A stretch of 45,943 bases of DNA from Ardenticatenaceae bacterium (GTDB lineage: Bacteria; Chloroflexota; Anaerolineae; Promineifilales; Promineifilaceae). Position numbers and translations under genes: made by a program. A model generated the notes under the pieces. That model worked only from the letters and a program-made list of their open reading frames with translations. It searched no databases and was not told the DNA's origin. Shown here in pieces: positions 16,615 to 24,443 of the stretch (position 1 is its first letter; each line of letters begins with the position of its first letter). The DNA lies in assembly GCA_027054335.1 (NCBI GenBank), contig JALUPA010000724.1, positions 1 through 45,943 of the forward strand. The letters run 5' to 3'.

Positions 16615-18098
16615 GCAGTGGGTACGGCCGTGTCCAGAAATTCATCTAAATCCGCCTTCAACTTCGCCAAAGACGGCTGATGGGCGTACATCATATGTCC
16701 CGCTTCATAATAGGCCATCGAGACATTATCTTTCAGGGTGGGGTGGAGTGCCATATGGCTAAAGGTGTACTGGGTGGCAAAATACGGCGTTGCCAGGTCA
16801 AAGTAGCCGTTCCCCACAAACACTCGCAAGTGTGGATTCATCGTCATCGCTTTGCGCAGCGTTTCCGCCACGTTGACGTATTCGTTTTGGTGATCTGAAT
16901 AATCCCAGGGCCAGACTTTCATATTCAGGATTTCATAAGTGATGTCATTTTCAAAGGCCAGATCGCGGCGCACGTAATCGTTAAAAGTAGCCGTGTATGG
17001 GCCTAAAATGACGGCGTAACTGGGGTCAAATTCATAATGCTCACCAGCCGAATCCCGGTCAATCCCCGTAAAGCGGCTGTCCAGACGGCCCACCGTAATG
17101 CCTTCGTCCCGGCGCAGTTCCTTGACAAAGCGGTGGATTTCCAGACGCAGGTTAACCCGCTCAATATATTCTGGAGAAAGGCCGGTGTAGCGGGATAACT
17201 TTTGCCCAATTTGCGCCCGTTCCTCGTCCGGCAGCGTGTCCCCCTGCATTAAGGCCAGCGTGTATTCAGTGCGGGCAAAGGTTTCTACTTCCGCCAGTGT
17301 TTTGTACAAATCCGTTTGCAGATCATCGTCCAGCTTTTTGTGGTACCAGGCGGTGGCGGCGTAAGTGGGCAGGAAGAGAATATAAGGCAGGTCGTTCCCC
17401 GGCGAAAAGATGAGCGTCTGGAAATTGAGGACGGCCGAAACCAGCATGACGCCGTTAAGATACATGCCGTGCCGTTCTTGCAAATAGCCAGACAGCCCGG
17501 CGGCGCGGGTAGTGCCATAGCTCTCGCCAATCAGGAATTTGGGCGACGTCCAGCGCTGGTAGCGGGTGGCGTAGAGCCGGATGAAGTCACCGACGGATTC
17601 GATGTCTTTCTTGAAGCCGTGAAACTGCTTTGGTTCTTCCCCGGGTACGGCCCGGCTGAATCCGGTGCTGACAGGGTCAATAAAGACGAGGTCGGTTTTG
17701 TCCAGGATGGAGTAATCGTTATTGACCAAGCGGTAGGGAGGTTGGGGCAGGTTGCCTACATCGTCAGTGAGGATGCGGCGCGGCCCCAAGGCCCCCAGGT
17801 GCAGCCAGACGGAGGAGGAGCCAGGGCCGCCGTTGAAGGAGAAGGTGATGGGGCGCTGGGTCACGTCGGCTACGTCGTCGCGGGTATAGGCAATGAAGAA
17901 GACGGTAGCTTTGGCTTTCTCTCCTTCCGCTTTGCCTTCCTTTTCCTCCTCTTCTTTGAGGACGATGGTGCCGGTGGTGACGGTGTAGCGGATTTCCTGG
18001 TTGTTGATGACGGCCGTATGCTGCGTCGTTACAATCTGGTCTTCAGGCTCTGGCTTGCTTTCCTCATCCTTCTTGCCATTCTTTTCCTCTTCAGACAT
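16611..18098 (-). CDS. S10 family serine carboxypeptidase-like protein
   Basis: A 495-residue alpha/beta-hydrolase peptidase. The oxyanion loop FNGGPGSSSVW (residues 88-98), catalytic Ser193 in GESYGTTRA, the aspartate in GNGYFDLATPY and the histidine in EAGHMMYAH form a full triad. Carboxypeptidases of family S10 remove C-terminal residues at acidic pH and are usually exported, but no signal peptide is visible: the N-terminus is a charged linker rich in Lys and Glu (residues 1-62). I chose the ATG at 18098, nine bases after AAAGGAG; a longer frame upstream only translates a hairpin. The ligase follows on the same strand, so the two may be co-transcribed. Confidence 0.9.
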   Translation of the reverse strand: MSEEEKNGKKDEESKPEPEDQIVTTQHTAVINNQEIRYTVTTGTIVLKEEEEKEGKAEGEKAKATVFFIAYTRDDVADVTQRPITFSFNGGPGSSSVWLHLGALGPRRILTDDVGNLPQPPYRLVNNDYSILDKTDLVFIDPVSTGFSRAVPGEEPKQFHGFKKDIESVGDFIRLYATRYQRWTSPKFLIGESYGTTRAAGLSGYLQERHGMYLNGVMLVSAVLNFQTLIFSPGNDLPYILFLPTYAATAWYHKKLDDDLQTDLYKTLAEVETFARTEYTLALMQGDTLPDEERAQIGQKLSRYTGLSPEYIERVNLRLEIHRFVKELRRDEGITVGRLDSRFTGIDRDSAGEHYEFDPSYAVILGPYTATFNDYVRRDLAFENDITYEILNMKVWPWDYSDHQNEYVNVAETLRKAMTMNPHLRVFVGNGYFDLATPYFATQYTFSHMALHPTLKDNVSMAYYEAGHMMYAHQPSLAKLKADLDEFLDTAVPTA

Positions 18099-18117
18099 GT
18101 GCTGCTCCTTTATAAAG

Positions 18118-18176
18118 GTCTCACGGATGAAGGGATCACAGATGGGAAAAATCTGTGATCCCTTCATCCGTGAGAC
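18118..18176. repeat. 26-bp perfect hairpin between divergent genes
   Basis: Arms 18118-18143 and 18151-18176 pair perfectly around the 7-base loop GGGAAAA. Its position, 19 bases upstream of the peptidase start and 73 upstream of the Rpn gene, means it is in the peptidase leader. AAATTTTTT follows on the plus side, where it might block incoming transcripts. Confidence 0.8.
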
Positions 18177-18234
18177 AAATTTTTTATCAACGAGCGTAAA
18201 TTATACAGAAGCTCGCCCGATTACCCAATTGCCA

Positions 18235-18243
18235 TGCTATAAT
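18235..18243 (+). promoter_or_regulatory. Extended -10 promoter (leaderless) of the Rpn gene
   Basis: TGC-TATAAT, then 6 bases to the ATG at 18250. No convincing -35 element is seen; the TGn extension usually compensates for that. Confidence 0.55.
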
Positions 18244-18249
18244 ATCTCC

Positions 18250-19254
18250 ATGAGCGAACTGGCCAACCCGCATGACCGCTTCTTCAAAGAGACATTTTCC
18301 CGCATTGAAGTGGCCCGCGACCTGCTGGCAAATTATCTGCCGCCGGACGTTGTGGCTCTCCTTGACCTGAATTCGCTGGAAGCCCAATCCGACAGTTTTA
18401 TAGATGCCGATTTGCAGGAACAGTTTGCTGATCTGCTTTACAAGGTGGCATTGAAAGACGGAAGTTCTGCCTACGTCTATATCTTGCTGGAACATAAAAG
18501 CTACCCCGACCCGGACACGCCATTCCAGGTGCTGCGCTACGAGATGCGTATTTGGGAGAATGATTGGCGCAACGGGGAAGACTTGAAGCCGATCATTCCG
18601 CTGGTGTTGTACCACGGCCGTGAGCGGTGGCGTGTGGCGACAGATTTTAGCGGGTTGTTTGCGGGGGATGAGGTGTTACGGCCGTACTGGCCCCAGGCAC
18701 GTTATGAATTACTCGATTTGTCCCGTTATAGCGACGAGGAAGTGCGCGGTGCAGCCAGGCTGCAAATTGGCTTGCTGGTCATGCGTTACATCTTCGATCC
18801 GGCTCTGCATGAGTATCTGGCCGACATCTTTGCTCTGTTCCGCGATCTGTCGGGGAGCCGAACGGCGTTGGAATACTTGCATACCGTGCTATACTATGTG
18901 GGACAGGCGGCTGCGCATTTGCAACCGGAAGAAATGGTGACAATAGTGCAAAATATGTTGGCCGAAGAAGGGAGTGAGATTATGCAAACGGTAGCTGATC
19001 ACTGGATTGAACAAGGTATTGAGCAAGGTATTGAACAAGGCATTGAACAAGGCATTGAACAGGGTTTGCGTGAAGCTGTCCTGGACAATTTGCTGGTGCG
19101 TTTTGGTAGTATTCCCCCGGAAATGGAGGAGGGAGTAGCTGCCGTCAGTAATGCTGACCAATTACGCTATCTGCGCCGCCAGGCTATTTTGGTGGAAGAC
19201 CTGGATGAGTTTGCCGCATTGTTGTCAGAGAGTTCGGCAGGCGCCGACGAATAA
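18250..19254 (+). CDS. Rpn family recombination-promoting nuclease / putative transposase
   Basis: The protein has 334 residues. The N-terminal part has the family start ANPHDRFFKETFS and the PD-(D/E)XK nuclease core with Asp61 (FADLLYKV) and the Glu81-x-Lys83 pair in LLEHKSY. Members promote RecA-independent DNA exchange and spread between genomes, and related phage-defence roles are reported. The C-terminal third has five EQGI repeats and ends with a helical domain that starts LREAVLDNLLVRFG, also typical of the family. The repeats are encoded by nearly identical 12-bp DNA units, so copy number can vary. Transcription is probably leaderless. Confidence 0.88.
   Translation: MSELANPHDRFFKETFSRIEVARDLLANYLPPDVVALLDLNSLEAQSDSFIDADLQEQFADLLYKVALKDGSSAYVYILLEHKSYPDPDTPFQVLRYEMRIWENDWRNGEDLKPIIPLVLYHGRERWRVATDFSGLFAGDEVLRPYWPQARYELLDLSRYSDEEVRGAARLQIGLLVMRYIFDPALHEYLADIFALFRDLSGSRTALEYLHTVLYYVGQAAAHLQPEEMVTIVQNMLAEEGSEIMQTVADHWIEQGIEQGIEQGIEQGIEQGLREAVLDNLLVRFGSIPPEMEEGVAAVSNADQLRYLRRQAILVEDLDEFAALLSESSAGADE
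19006..19065 (+). repeat. 12-bp tandem repeat, five copies, in the Rpn gene
   Basis: Unit ATTGAACAAGGY with one or two changes between copies. It encodes the IEQG tetrapeptide repeat and keeps the frame at any copy number. Confidence 0.95.
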
Positions 19255-19256
19255 CG

Positions 19257-20978
19257 CTATTTTGCTGATTTTCCCCATCCTCCGCCCCCCGGCGTTTCAA
19301 TGACCAACATATCTTCAGCTTCCAATTTCCGGCTGAATTTTCCGGGCAGGGGGATGACTTGATCCTGGTGGATGAGGGTGTTCCTTCCGGCAGCGCCGGA
19401 CTGCCCGTTCTGGAGGGGATACGGCCGTAACACCCGCCGCTCGCTGGTCACCGTCACGTTCACCGGCGTTAAAAAACGAATCTGCCGCACCAAGCCGTCC
19501 CCGCCGCGATGTTTGCCCATCCCCCCGGAATCACGCCGCAGCCGGTATGCCTCAATGCGAATGGGAAACTGGTATTCCAGCGCCTCCACCGGCGTATTCA
19601 GCGTATTGCTCATGTGTACGTGCATCCCGCTGCCCCCGTCTGCCTCCGGCCCGGCCCCGGCCCCGCCGCCAATTGTCTCATAATAAGCAAACTGTCCCCT
19701 TGGCCCCTCACGCCTCACTTCCTCATCCGCAAAAGCGCTGCCAAACGTCAAATTATTCATCGTCCCCTGGCTGGCAGCGGGGATGACATCGGGCAGGGCC
19801 TGGGCCAGCGCACCGAAGACGACGTCGGTGATGCGCTGGGAAGTTTCCACGTTGCCCGCGGCGACGGCGTGGGGCGGGCGGGGATCGAGCAGCGAGCCGG
19901 GCGGGATGATAACCTTGACCGGGGCAAACGCCCCCTCGTTCATGGGCAGATCGGTTTGCAGCAGGGCCAAGGTGGTGCAGCGCACGCAGTAGGCTACGGC
20001 TGATTGGGCGATGGCGGGGACAGCGTTGAGATTGCCGGTTACGGCCGCGCTCGTCCCGCTAAAATCTACTGTCATTTGGCTGCCGCTGACGGTGATGGTG
20101 GCTTGAATGGGGATCGGTTCGCTGTTCGGCTGGCCGTCGTCATCCAGATAGTCGCAGAAGGTGTAACGGCCGTCCGGGATTTGGCTGATGGCGGCTTCGG
20201 TCATCTTTTTGGCGTAGTTAATGAGGGCTGTAGCGTGGGTCAGGGTTTCGGTACGGCCGTACCGAAACACAATCTCACGCAATCGCTGCTCACCGATGGC
20301 GTGAGCGGCCAATTGGGCGTTCAGATCGCCGTTGCGTTCTTCCGGCGTGCGTACATTGCGCAGGATGAGCCGCCACACCGCTTCATTGCGCTGTCCCGCT
20401 GCCACCAGCTTCAGCGGCGGAATAATAATCCCTTCCTGGTAAATCTCGGTAGAGAGGGGCATGGAGCCGGGAGCCATGCCGCCTACGTCGGCGTGATGGG
20501 CGCGGCTGGCGACGAAGAAGGTAGGGGTGAGGGGATGAGAGGGTGAGGGATAGGGGGATGAGGCGTAGGGGCGGGATGACGCGGTATGGTCATGGTCAAA
20601 CGAACTGCCGTTATTCCGCGCCGTCTCGCCCCGTGAGGGCGTGGGCACAAAAACAGGGGAAACCAGGGTGATGTCGGGCAGATGGTTGCCGCCCTGGTAG
20701 GGGTCATTGACGATGACGATGTCGCCGGGCTGGAAGGGGGCGCATTCTCGGATGGCCGCCTGGACGGAAGCGGGCATAGCCCCCAAGTGGACGGGAATGT
20801 GGGCGGCCTGGGCCAGCATACGGCCGTCTCCCAGAAAAACCGCACAGCTAAAATCCAGCCGTTCCTTGATGTTGGGGCTGTACGCCGCCCGTTCCAGCGT
20901 TACGCCCATCTCTTCGGCTACGGAGCCGAACAGGTGGCGATAGATGGAAAGGGTGGCGGCCGTTGGTTGCGTACTCAT
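19257..20978 (-). CDS. Hydantoinase B / 5-oxoprolinase family protein
   Basis: A 573-residue protein of the HyuB family, usually the second subunit of ATP-dependent N-methylhydantoinase, acetone carboxylase-like or 5-oxoprolinase enzymes. Family landmarks are SPNIKERLDFSCAVF, HIPVHLGAMPASV, NDPYQGGNHLPDIT, SRAHHADVGG, then YETIGGGAGAG and GGGGWG near the end. The usual HyuA partner is not next to it, so it probably works with a distant gene or alone. Residues 112-153 are an extra Ser/Pro-rich stretch, encoded by low-complexity DNA and not expected in the family. No Shine-Dalgarno sequence; a leaderless promoter is visible. Confidence 0.92.
   Translation of the reverse strand: MSTQPTAATLSIYRHLFGSVAEEMGVTLERAAYSPNIKERLDFSCAVFLGDGRMLAQAAHIPVHLGAMPASVQAAIRECAPFQPGDIVIVNDPYQGGNHLPDITLVSPVFVPTPSRGETARNNGSSFDHDHTASSRPYASSPYPSPSHPLTPTFFVASRAHHADVGGMAPGSMPLSTEIYQEGIIIPPLKLVAAGQRNEAVWRLILRNVRTPEERNGDLNAQLAAHAIGEQRLREIVFRYGRTETLTHATALINYAKKMTEAAISQIPDGRYTFCDYLDDDGQPNSEPIPIQATITVSGSQMTVDFSGTSAAVTGNLNAVPAIAQSAVAYCVRCTTLALLQTDLPMNEGAFAPVKVIIPPGSLLDPRPPHAVAAGNVETSQRITDVVFGALAQALPDVIPAASQGTMNNLTFGSAFADEEVRREGPRGQFAYYETIGGGAGAGPEADGGSGMHVHMSNTLNTPVEALEYQFPIRIEAYRLRRDSGGMGKHRGGDGLVRQIRFLTPVNVTVTSERRVLRPYPLQNGQSGAAGRNTLIHQDQVIPLPGKFSRKLEAEDMLVIETPGGGGWGKSAK
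20245..20268. repeat. 24-bp perfect palindrome in the hydantoinase gene
   Basis: An ACGGCCGT octamer (20253-20260) forms the centre of a perfect 24-bp palindrome with arms GTTTCGGT and ACCGAAAC. It is coding DNA. Confidence 0.95.
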
Positions 20979-20985
20979 GCTGTTG

Positions 20986-21014
20986 ATTATGGGCTTGTTT
21001 TCCCAAAACAGCAA
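20986..21014 (-). promoter_or_regulatory. Leaderless promoter of the hydantoinase B gene
   Basis: On the minus strand, TTGCTG (21009-21014), a 17-base spacer and CATAAT (20986-20991), followed by 7 bases and the ATG at 20978. Confidence 0.55.
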
Positions 21015-21114
21015 GATTTCCCCTTTTGCCTGATTCCGGTACAATGGCGGGTAAAAAAAGGGGGCTGATTGAGAACAGGGTATTCGCAACAGCTTCCCAA
21101 AGGAGATTTTTCTG

Positions 21115-21948
21115 ATGACTCATTCCCTGGCGCAAAACAGTTCCCTGACCTGCCCGGATTGCGGACAGATGTTTGAAACCGAAATTTGGGTGGTCGTAGA
21201 CGCGGCCGAGCGGCCGGATTTGTTAGCTGATATACGCAATGGCGCGCTGCATACGCTTGTTTGCCCGCAGTGCGGTTTTACCGGCGAGGTGGATGGGCCG
21301 TTACTCCTGTACCGGCCTGAAGACGACCCGGTTTTAATTTTTTGCCCGCCGACGGCAATATTGCTGCGTGCTGAGGAACCTGATGAGGAAGCTGAAGAAG
21401 CCGCTGTCGAGCAGATGGAAGAATTGCTTGCCCATTTGGCAGAGGCGGCAGGCCCCGCCTGGCAAGAAGCGTGGCTGGAGGAACTGGAGATAATACCTTT
21501 TTTGATGCTGCCTGTTACTCTCAGCGACGACCCGGAAGCAGCGGCGCGGGCATTGACAGACCGGATGATGGCCGGACTGGAACGGTTGCAGGAAGAAGAC
21601 CCGGAAGCGTATGCAGAAGCTGTGGAAACGCTGGCGGAATTTGAAGAAATACTGACCTCAGATGCCATGGCTGCGCTTGCGTCGCCGTTGACGTCTGCGC
21701 TGGATGAGTTTGTGAGCTGTGACAGTTGGGAAGAATCCTATGAATTTATTAAGATGCACCCGGAACTGGTGAGCGAGGAGGCGGAGGACGTTCTGGACGT
21801 TATTGTAGAATCGGCGTACATGATGGAGGACGATGAAACGGGTGATTTTCTGGAAGAGCATTTGTTTCTTTTGCAGCGCTGCCGGGAGATTGGCGTCAAG
21901 GAAGCGTTTGCCGAGATGATGGATATTTCTCCGAACGATCTGGCGTGA
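21115..21948 (+). CDS. CpXC-domain protein with C-terminal helical repeat domain
   Basis: A 277-residue two-part soluble protein. Residues 10-85 contain two CPxCG zinc-ribbon knuckles (TCPDCGQMF and VCPQCGFTG), the CpXC domain found in bacterial proteins of unknown role. The C-terminal third (FVSCDSWEESYEFIKMHPEL to LQRCREIGVKEAFAEM) is a helical module that I associate with CHAT-type and TPR-rich signalling proteins in Chloroflexota, cyanobacteria and actinobacteria. The section between is very acidic (DEEAEEAAVEQMEEL). AAAGGAG lies upstream of the ATG. It is divergent from the hydantoinase gene and followed after 4 bases by the glycerophosphodiesterase, so these two are an operon. Confidence 0.8.
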   Translation: MTHSLAQNSSLTCPDCGQMFETEIWVVVDAAERPDLLADIRNGALHTLVCPQCGFTGEVDGPLLLYRPEDDPVLIFCPPTAILLRAEEPDEEAEEAAVEQMEELLAHLAEAAGPAWQEAWLEELEIIPFLMLPVTLSDDPEAAARALTDRMMAGLERLQEEDPEAYAEAVETLAEFEEILTSDAMAALASPLTSALDEFVSCDSWEESYEFIKMHPELVSEEAEDVLDVIVESAYMMEDDETGDFLEEHLFLLQRCREIGVKEAFAEMMDISPNDLA

Positions 21949-21952
21949 TGTT

Positions 21953-22762
21953 ATGCGGTTACCAAACAGACCATTTGCCCATCAAGGGGGCGTCGTGGTT
22001 TTGGCCCATCGCGGCTGGAGCGGCCGTTTCCCGGAAAATACGATGTTGGCCTTCCGCAAGGCGGCGGAACTGCCGATTGACGGCCTGGAAATGGATATCC
22101 ACAGTACGCGGGACGGGGTGTTGGTGGTGTGCCACGATTCTACCGTAGACCGGACGACGAATGGTCACGGCCGTATCCAGGATTTCACGTTGGCCGAATT
22201 GCAGCAACTGGACGCCGGCTACCGGTTCACCCCTGACGGCGGCCAAACGTATCCTTTTCGCGGCCAGGGGGTAACAATCCCTACACTGGCGGAGGTGTTT
22301 GTGGCGTTCCCCCATTTGTGGATTAACGTGGACATTAAGCAGAAGGAGCCGGGTATTGTACGGCCGTTCTGCCAACTAATCCGCAACTATGACCTGAGCG
22401 AAAACTTGTGCGTCGGTTCCTTTTCCAACAAAACCGTGCATGCCTTCCGCCGTACCTGCCCGGAAGTGGTGCGGGTGGCCTCGCTGCGGGAAACCTTGTG
22501 GCTGTACCTGTTGAGTAAATTACATCTGGAAGGTTGGTACCGGGGGCGGGCGCACACCGTGCAAGTGCCGCCGGTGGAGGAGAAGTACCGGCTGACCATT
22601 GCCACACCGCGTTTTGTTCAGGCGGCGCATCGGAATAATACGGCCGTACACCTCTGGACGATCAACGAGAAAGAAGAAATACGCCGCTTTATCGAAATGG
22701 GTGTAGACGGCCTCATCAGCAACTTCCCGGATCGGGCGTTAGAAGTTTTGGGACGTTTGTGA
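21953..22762 (+). CDS. Glycerophosphodiester phosphodiesterase
   Basis: The enzyme hydrolyses deacylated phospholipids to sn-glycerol 3-phosphate and an alcohol. The 269 residues contain HRGWSGRFPENTMLAF (residues 19-34) with the catalytic histidine and Arg-Gly, the metal ligands in LEMDIHSTRDGVLVVCHD (Glu, Asp, then His), DIKQK in the middle and HLWTINEKEE and GVDGLISNFP at the end. It is the cytoplasmic type without signal peptide. It starts 4 bases after the stop of the CpXC gene without a Shine-Dalgarno, pointing to translational coupling. Confidence 0.95.
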   Translation: MRLPNRPFAHQGGVVVLAHRGWSGRFPENTMLAFRKAAELPIDGLEMDIHSTRDGVLVVCHDSTVDRTTNGHGRIQDFTLAELQQLDAGYRFTPDGGQTYPFRGQGVTIPTLAEVFVAFPHLWINVDIKQKEPGIVRPFCQLIRNYDLSENLCVGSFSNKTVHAFRRTCPEVVRVASLRETLWLYLLSKLHLEGWYRGRAHTVQVPPVEEKYRLTIATPRFVQAAHRNNTAVHLWTINEKEEIRRFIEMGVDGLISNFPDRALEVLGRL

Positions 22763-22765
22763 CAG

Positions 22766-22805
22766 CGTTAATAAACATTCCCTCTTTTTGAGTTATAATG
22801 GGAGT
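22766..22805 (+). promoter_or_regulatory. Promoter-bearing repeat, copy 1 (upstream of TA module 1)
   Basis: The ~38-base segment with CTCTTTTTGAGTTATAATGG is repeated with a few changes at 23668-23707, upstream of TA module 2. It has a TATAAT -10 element but no convincing -35. The near-identity of both copies, each in front of a TumE-like pair, argues for shared regulation. Confidence 0.55.
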
Positions 22806-22848
22806 GAAGATTTGTTATGTATAATGCGGTTAAGCGAGGCAGACGATT

Positions 22849-23151
22849 ATGACTCTGGACGAGATTGTGCAAGATATTCACGCTATGGAGGAAGACTTGT
22901 TGACGTTTGAACGCAAGTATGGCGTGTTGACCGAAACATTTTATGACGCTTATCTTCAAGGTGAAGAACCGGAAGATGATGCCTGGGTGCTGGATTGGTC
23001 GGAGTGGGCCGGGACGTACAAGATATTATTACAGCGCCAGGAAATGTATCGCGAGGCTATTCAATCACTGTTACAGCAAGATACGAATGCTACATTATCC
23101 CATTTAATTGCCAGAGCTGCCCGTCGTGAACCCCTTGCAGTCGCTTCTTGA
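22849..23151 (+). CDS. Putative antitoxin of TumE-like module 1
   Basis: A 100-residue acidic, largely helical protein: IVQDIHAMEEDLLTFERKYG, then LDWSEWAGTYKILLQRQEMY. Small proteins with this KYG...EWAGTYKILLQR pattern typically precede TumE-family genes, so the antitoxin role comes from position and general family knowledge. No DNA-binding motif is obvious. GAGG lies 8-11 bases before the ATG. It overlaps the next gene by 26 bases, which couples their translation. Confidence 0.65.
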   Translation: MTLDEIVQDIHAMEEDLLTFERKYGVLTETFYDAYLQGEEPEDDAWVLDWSEWAGTYKILLQRQEMYREAIQSLLQQDTNATLSHLIARAARREPLAVAS

Positions 23152-23542
23152 TTACGAGCAGTTTATTTACACGCTGCCCCAAAAATATCCACTCATTCGC
23201 CGCTCAACTTTAACTGTGGTCCGGCGGGGAACGGCCGTTGCCCGATTAACGGGAGAATTGGAAATTGGCCCTTACCGCTTGGTTGTCCGGGAAAAACTTT
23301 CCTTTACCGATAATGCAGGTCAAATTATGGGCTACGGCTATGAAGTATGGCAGGGTCAGGAGAAGTTGTATTGGTACGATTCTCAAGAGCATCCAGATGA
23401 TCCTACATTAGCCATTACCCACCCCCATCACAAGCACGTGCCGCCCAATATAAAGCACAATCGCATTCCCGCACCCGATCTTTCTTTCACCAGCCCTAAT
23501 CTCCCCTTCCTCATTCAGGAAATTGAAGAATTGTTGCGGTGA
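23126..23542 (+). CDS. TumE-family putative toxin, module 1
   Basis: A 138-residue protein with the TumE (formerly DUF6516) arrangement: beta-strands with RLTGELEIG and LVVREKLSF, then MGYGYEVWQGQEKLYWYDSQEHPDD, then a histidine-rich THPHHKHVPP, and a helical end IQEIEEL. The biochemical target of this family is unknown. I start at the GTG at 23126 inside the antitoxin gene; a TTG at 23108 is possible. It forms a two-gene toxin-antitoxin-like unit with the preceding gene. Base composition is slightly more AT-rich than the metabolic genes around it. Confidence 0.7.
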   Translation: MNPLQSLLDYEQFIYTLPQKYPLIRRSTLTVVRRGTAVARLTGELEIGPYRLVVREKLSFTDNAGQIMGYGYEVWQGQEKLYWYDSQEHPDDPTLAITHPHHKHVPPNIKHNRIPAPDLSFTSPNLPFLIQEIEELLR

Positions 23543-23557
23543 TTAACCCGGCCAGCG

Positions 23558-23665
23558 CTAAATTGACCAGACGGTATTCCCATCCGGGTCGAAGCTGAAG
23601 ATCAGCTTGCCTACGTCTTCCATCTCCGTCTCCAGGTGGACGGGGCGGTTCCAGATAGTATACAG
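23558..23665 (-). pseudogene. Duplicate remnant of the spoVR 3' end
   Basis: These 108 bases match 24528-24635, the last 36 codons of spoVR, at 101 of 108 positions. All seven differences are transitions. The frame and the stop codon are kept (the end reads NTVWSI). There is no other spoVR sequence next to it, so it is a fragment. The copy boundary coincides with the stop codon on one side. Together with the intact copy it brackets TA module 2. Confidence 0.9.
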
Positions 23666-23667
23666 GG

Positions 23668-23707
23668 TTATAAACATTCTCTCTTTTTGAGTTATAATGG
23701 AAGTAGT
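23668..23707 (+). promoter_or_regulatory. Promoter-bearing repeat, copy 2 (upstream of TA module 2)
   Basis: Second copy of the sequence at 22766-22805, with a few differences in about 38 bases and the same GAGTTATAATGG core. It begins directly after the spoVR remnant. Confidence 0.55.
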
Positions 23708-23764
23708 CCCGTAAATTAGAGGGATTTGCGTCAATAGAAAAATTGATTCAGTCGGATGGAATTA

Positions 23765-24064
23765 ATGATGACACCAGTGATGTCCACAATAGCAGAAATT
23801 GCCGGCACGCTGAATATGACCGAAGATGATCTGTTTCGCCAGGCGCTGGTTAGTTTTCTAACTGAGCAAAAGCGGGAGATATTGCAGCGTCGGCTAAACA
23901 TCCTGACCCGTTACGGGGCGACTTCAGTTACAGATTTAGAAGATAAGATTGCTCAAGGGGATGTGGCCGAACATCCAGCGTGGGAAGACCTGATCGTTGC
24001 CGAAAATCTGGCTGCTCATTTGGAAGAACTGGATGTCTATCTCGACAATTTACGAGACACTTGA
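23765..24064 (+). CDS. Putative antitoxin of TumE-like module 2
   Basis: About 99 residues: a helical start (MSTIAEIAGTLNMTEDDLFRQALVSF) that could be an antitoxin dimerisation or DNA-binding region, then EQKREILQRRLNILTRYG and an acidic end with LAAHLEELDVYL. It is not clearly homologous to the module 1 antitoxin except for the RYG/KYG..T.T motif. The ATG at 23756 would add three residues; GGATGG precedes the ATG I prefer. It overlaps the toxin gene by 32 bases. Confidence 0.65.
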   Translation: MMTPVMSTIAEIAGTLNMTEDDLFRQALVSFLTEQKREILQRRLNILTRYGATSVTDLEDKIAQGDVAEHPAWEDLIVAENLAAHLEELDVYLDNLRDT

Positions 24065-24422
24065 AACGATCTCGCAGCGCGAGTTTGGCGATATTGTTGT
24101 TAGCGCCCAGATTGTCTCTCTGCCAACTGGTATGCCGCTTAAATTACGTTTTGATATTGTTGATGGCTCTTTGCTGGATGTGTTTATCTCGGTCAGCGGG
24201 CGATATTCTTATCATTGGGAGCGCCGTTTGATTTCCGCCAATGATCTTTACCGCCATGATAATGCGCCGCATAAGAAATGGCAATATGTGGCAACTTTTC
24301 CCAAACACTTCCACGATGGCAGTGAGGATAATGTGGTTGCGAGTCATATCAGCGATGTTCCAGAGGATGCTATACGCGACTTCTTAACGTTTGTCCGCGA
24401 TAAATTGTTGAGTTCAACTTAG
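24033..24422 (+). CDS. TumE-family putative toxin, module 2
   Basis: 129 residues with the TumE layout: LKLRFDIVDGSLLDVFISVSG, then YSYHWERRLISANDLYRHDNAPH and TFPKHFHDGSE, ending in PEDAIRDFLTFVRDKL. The YSYHW and DNAPH signatures are strong for the family. Product and target are unknown. It starts at an ATG within the antitoxin gene, behind GGAAG. The module sits between two copies of the spoVR 3' end, which suggests it arrived by insertion or duplication. Confidence 0.75.
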   Translation: MSISTIYETLETISQREFGDIVVSAQIVSLPTGMPLKLRFDIVDGSLLDVFISVSGRYSYHWERRLISANDLYRHDNAPHKKWQYVATFPKHFHDGSEDNVVASHISDVPEDAIRDFLTFVRDKLLSST

Positions 24423-24443
24423 TAATTGTCCAGAAATTAGTTC

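Noticed and set aside
18001-18249. Upstream extension of the Rpn frame
   Set aside because: It runs antisense through the peptidase start and through a 26-bp hairpin; the ANPHDRFFKETFS start at 18250 is the family N-terminus.
19006-19065. CRISPR-like array
   Set aside because: Units are contiguous, coding and without spacers.
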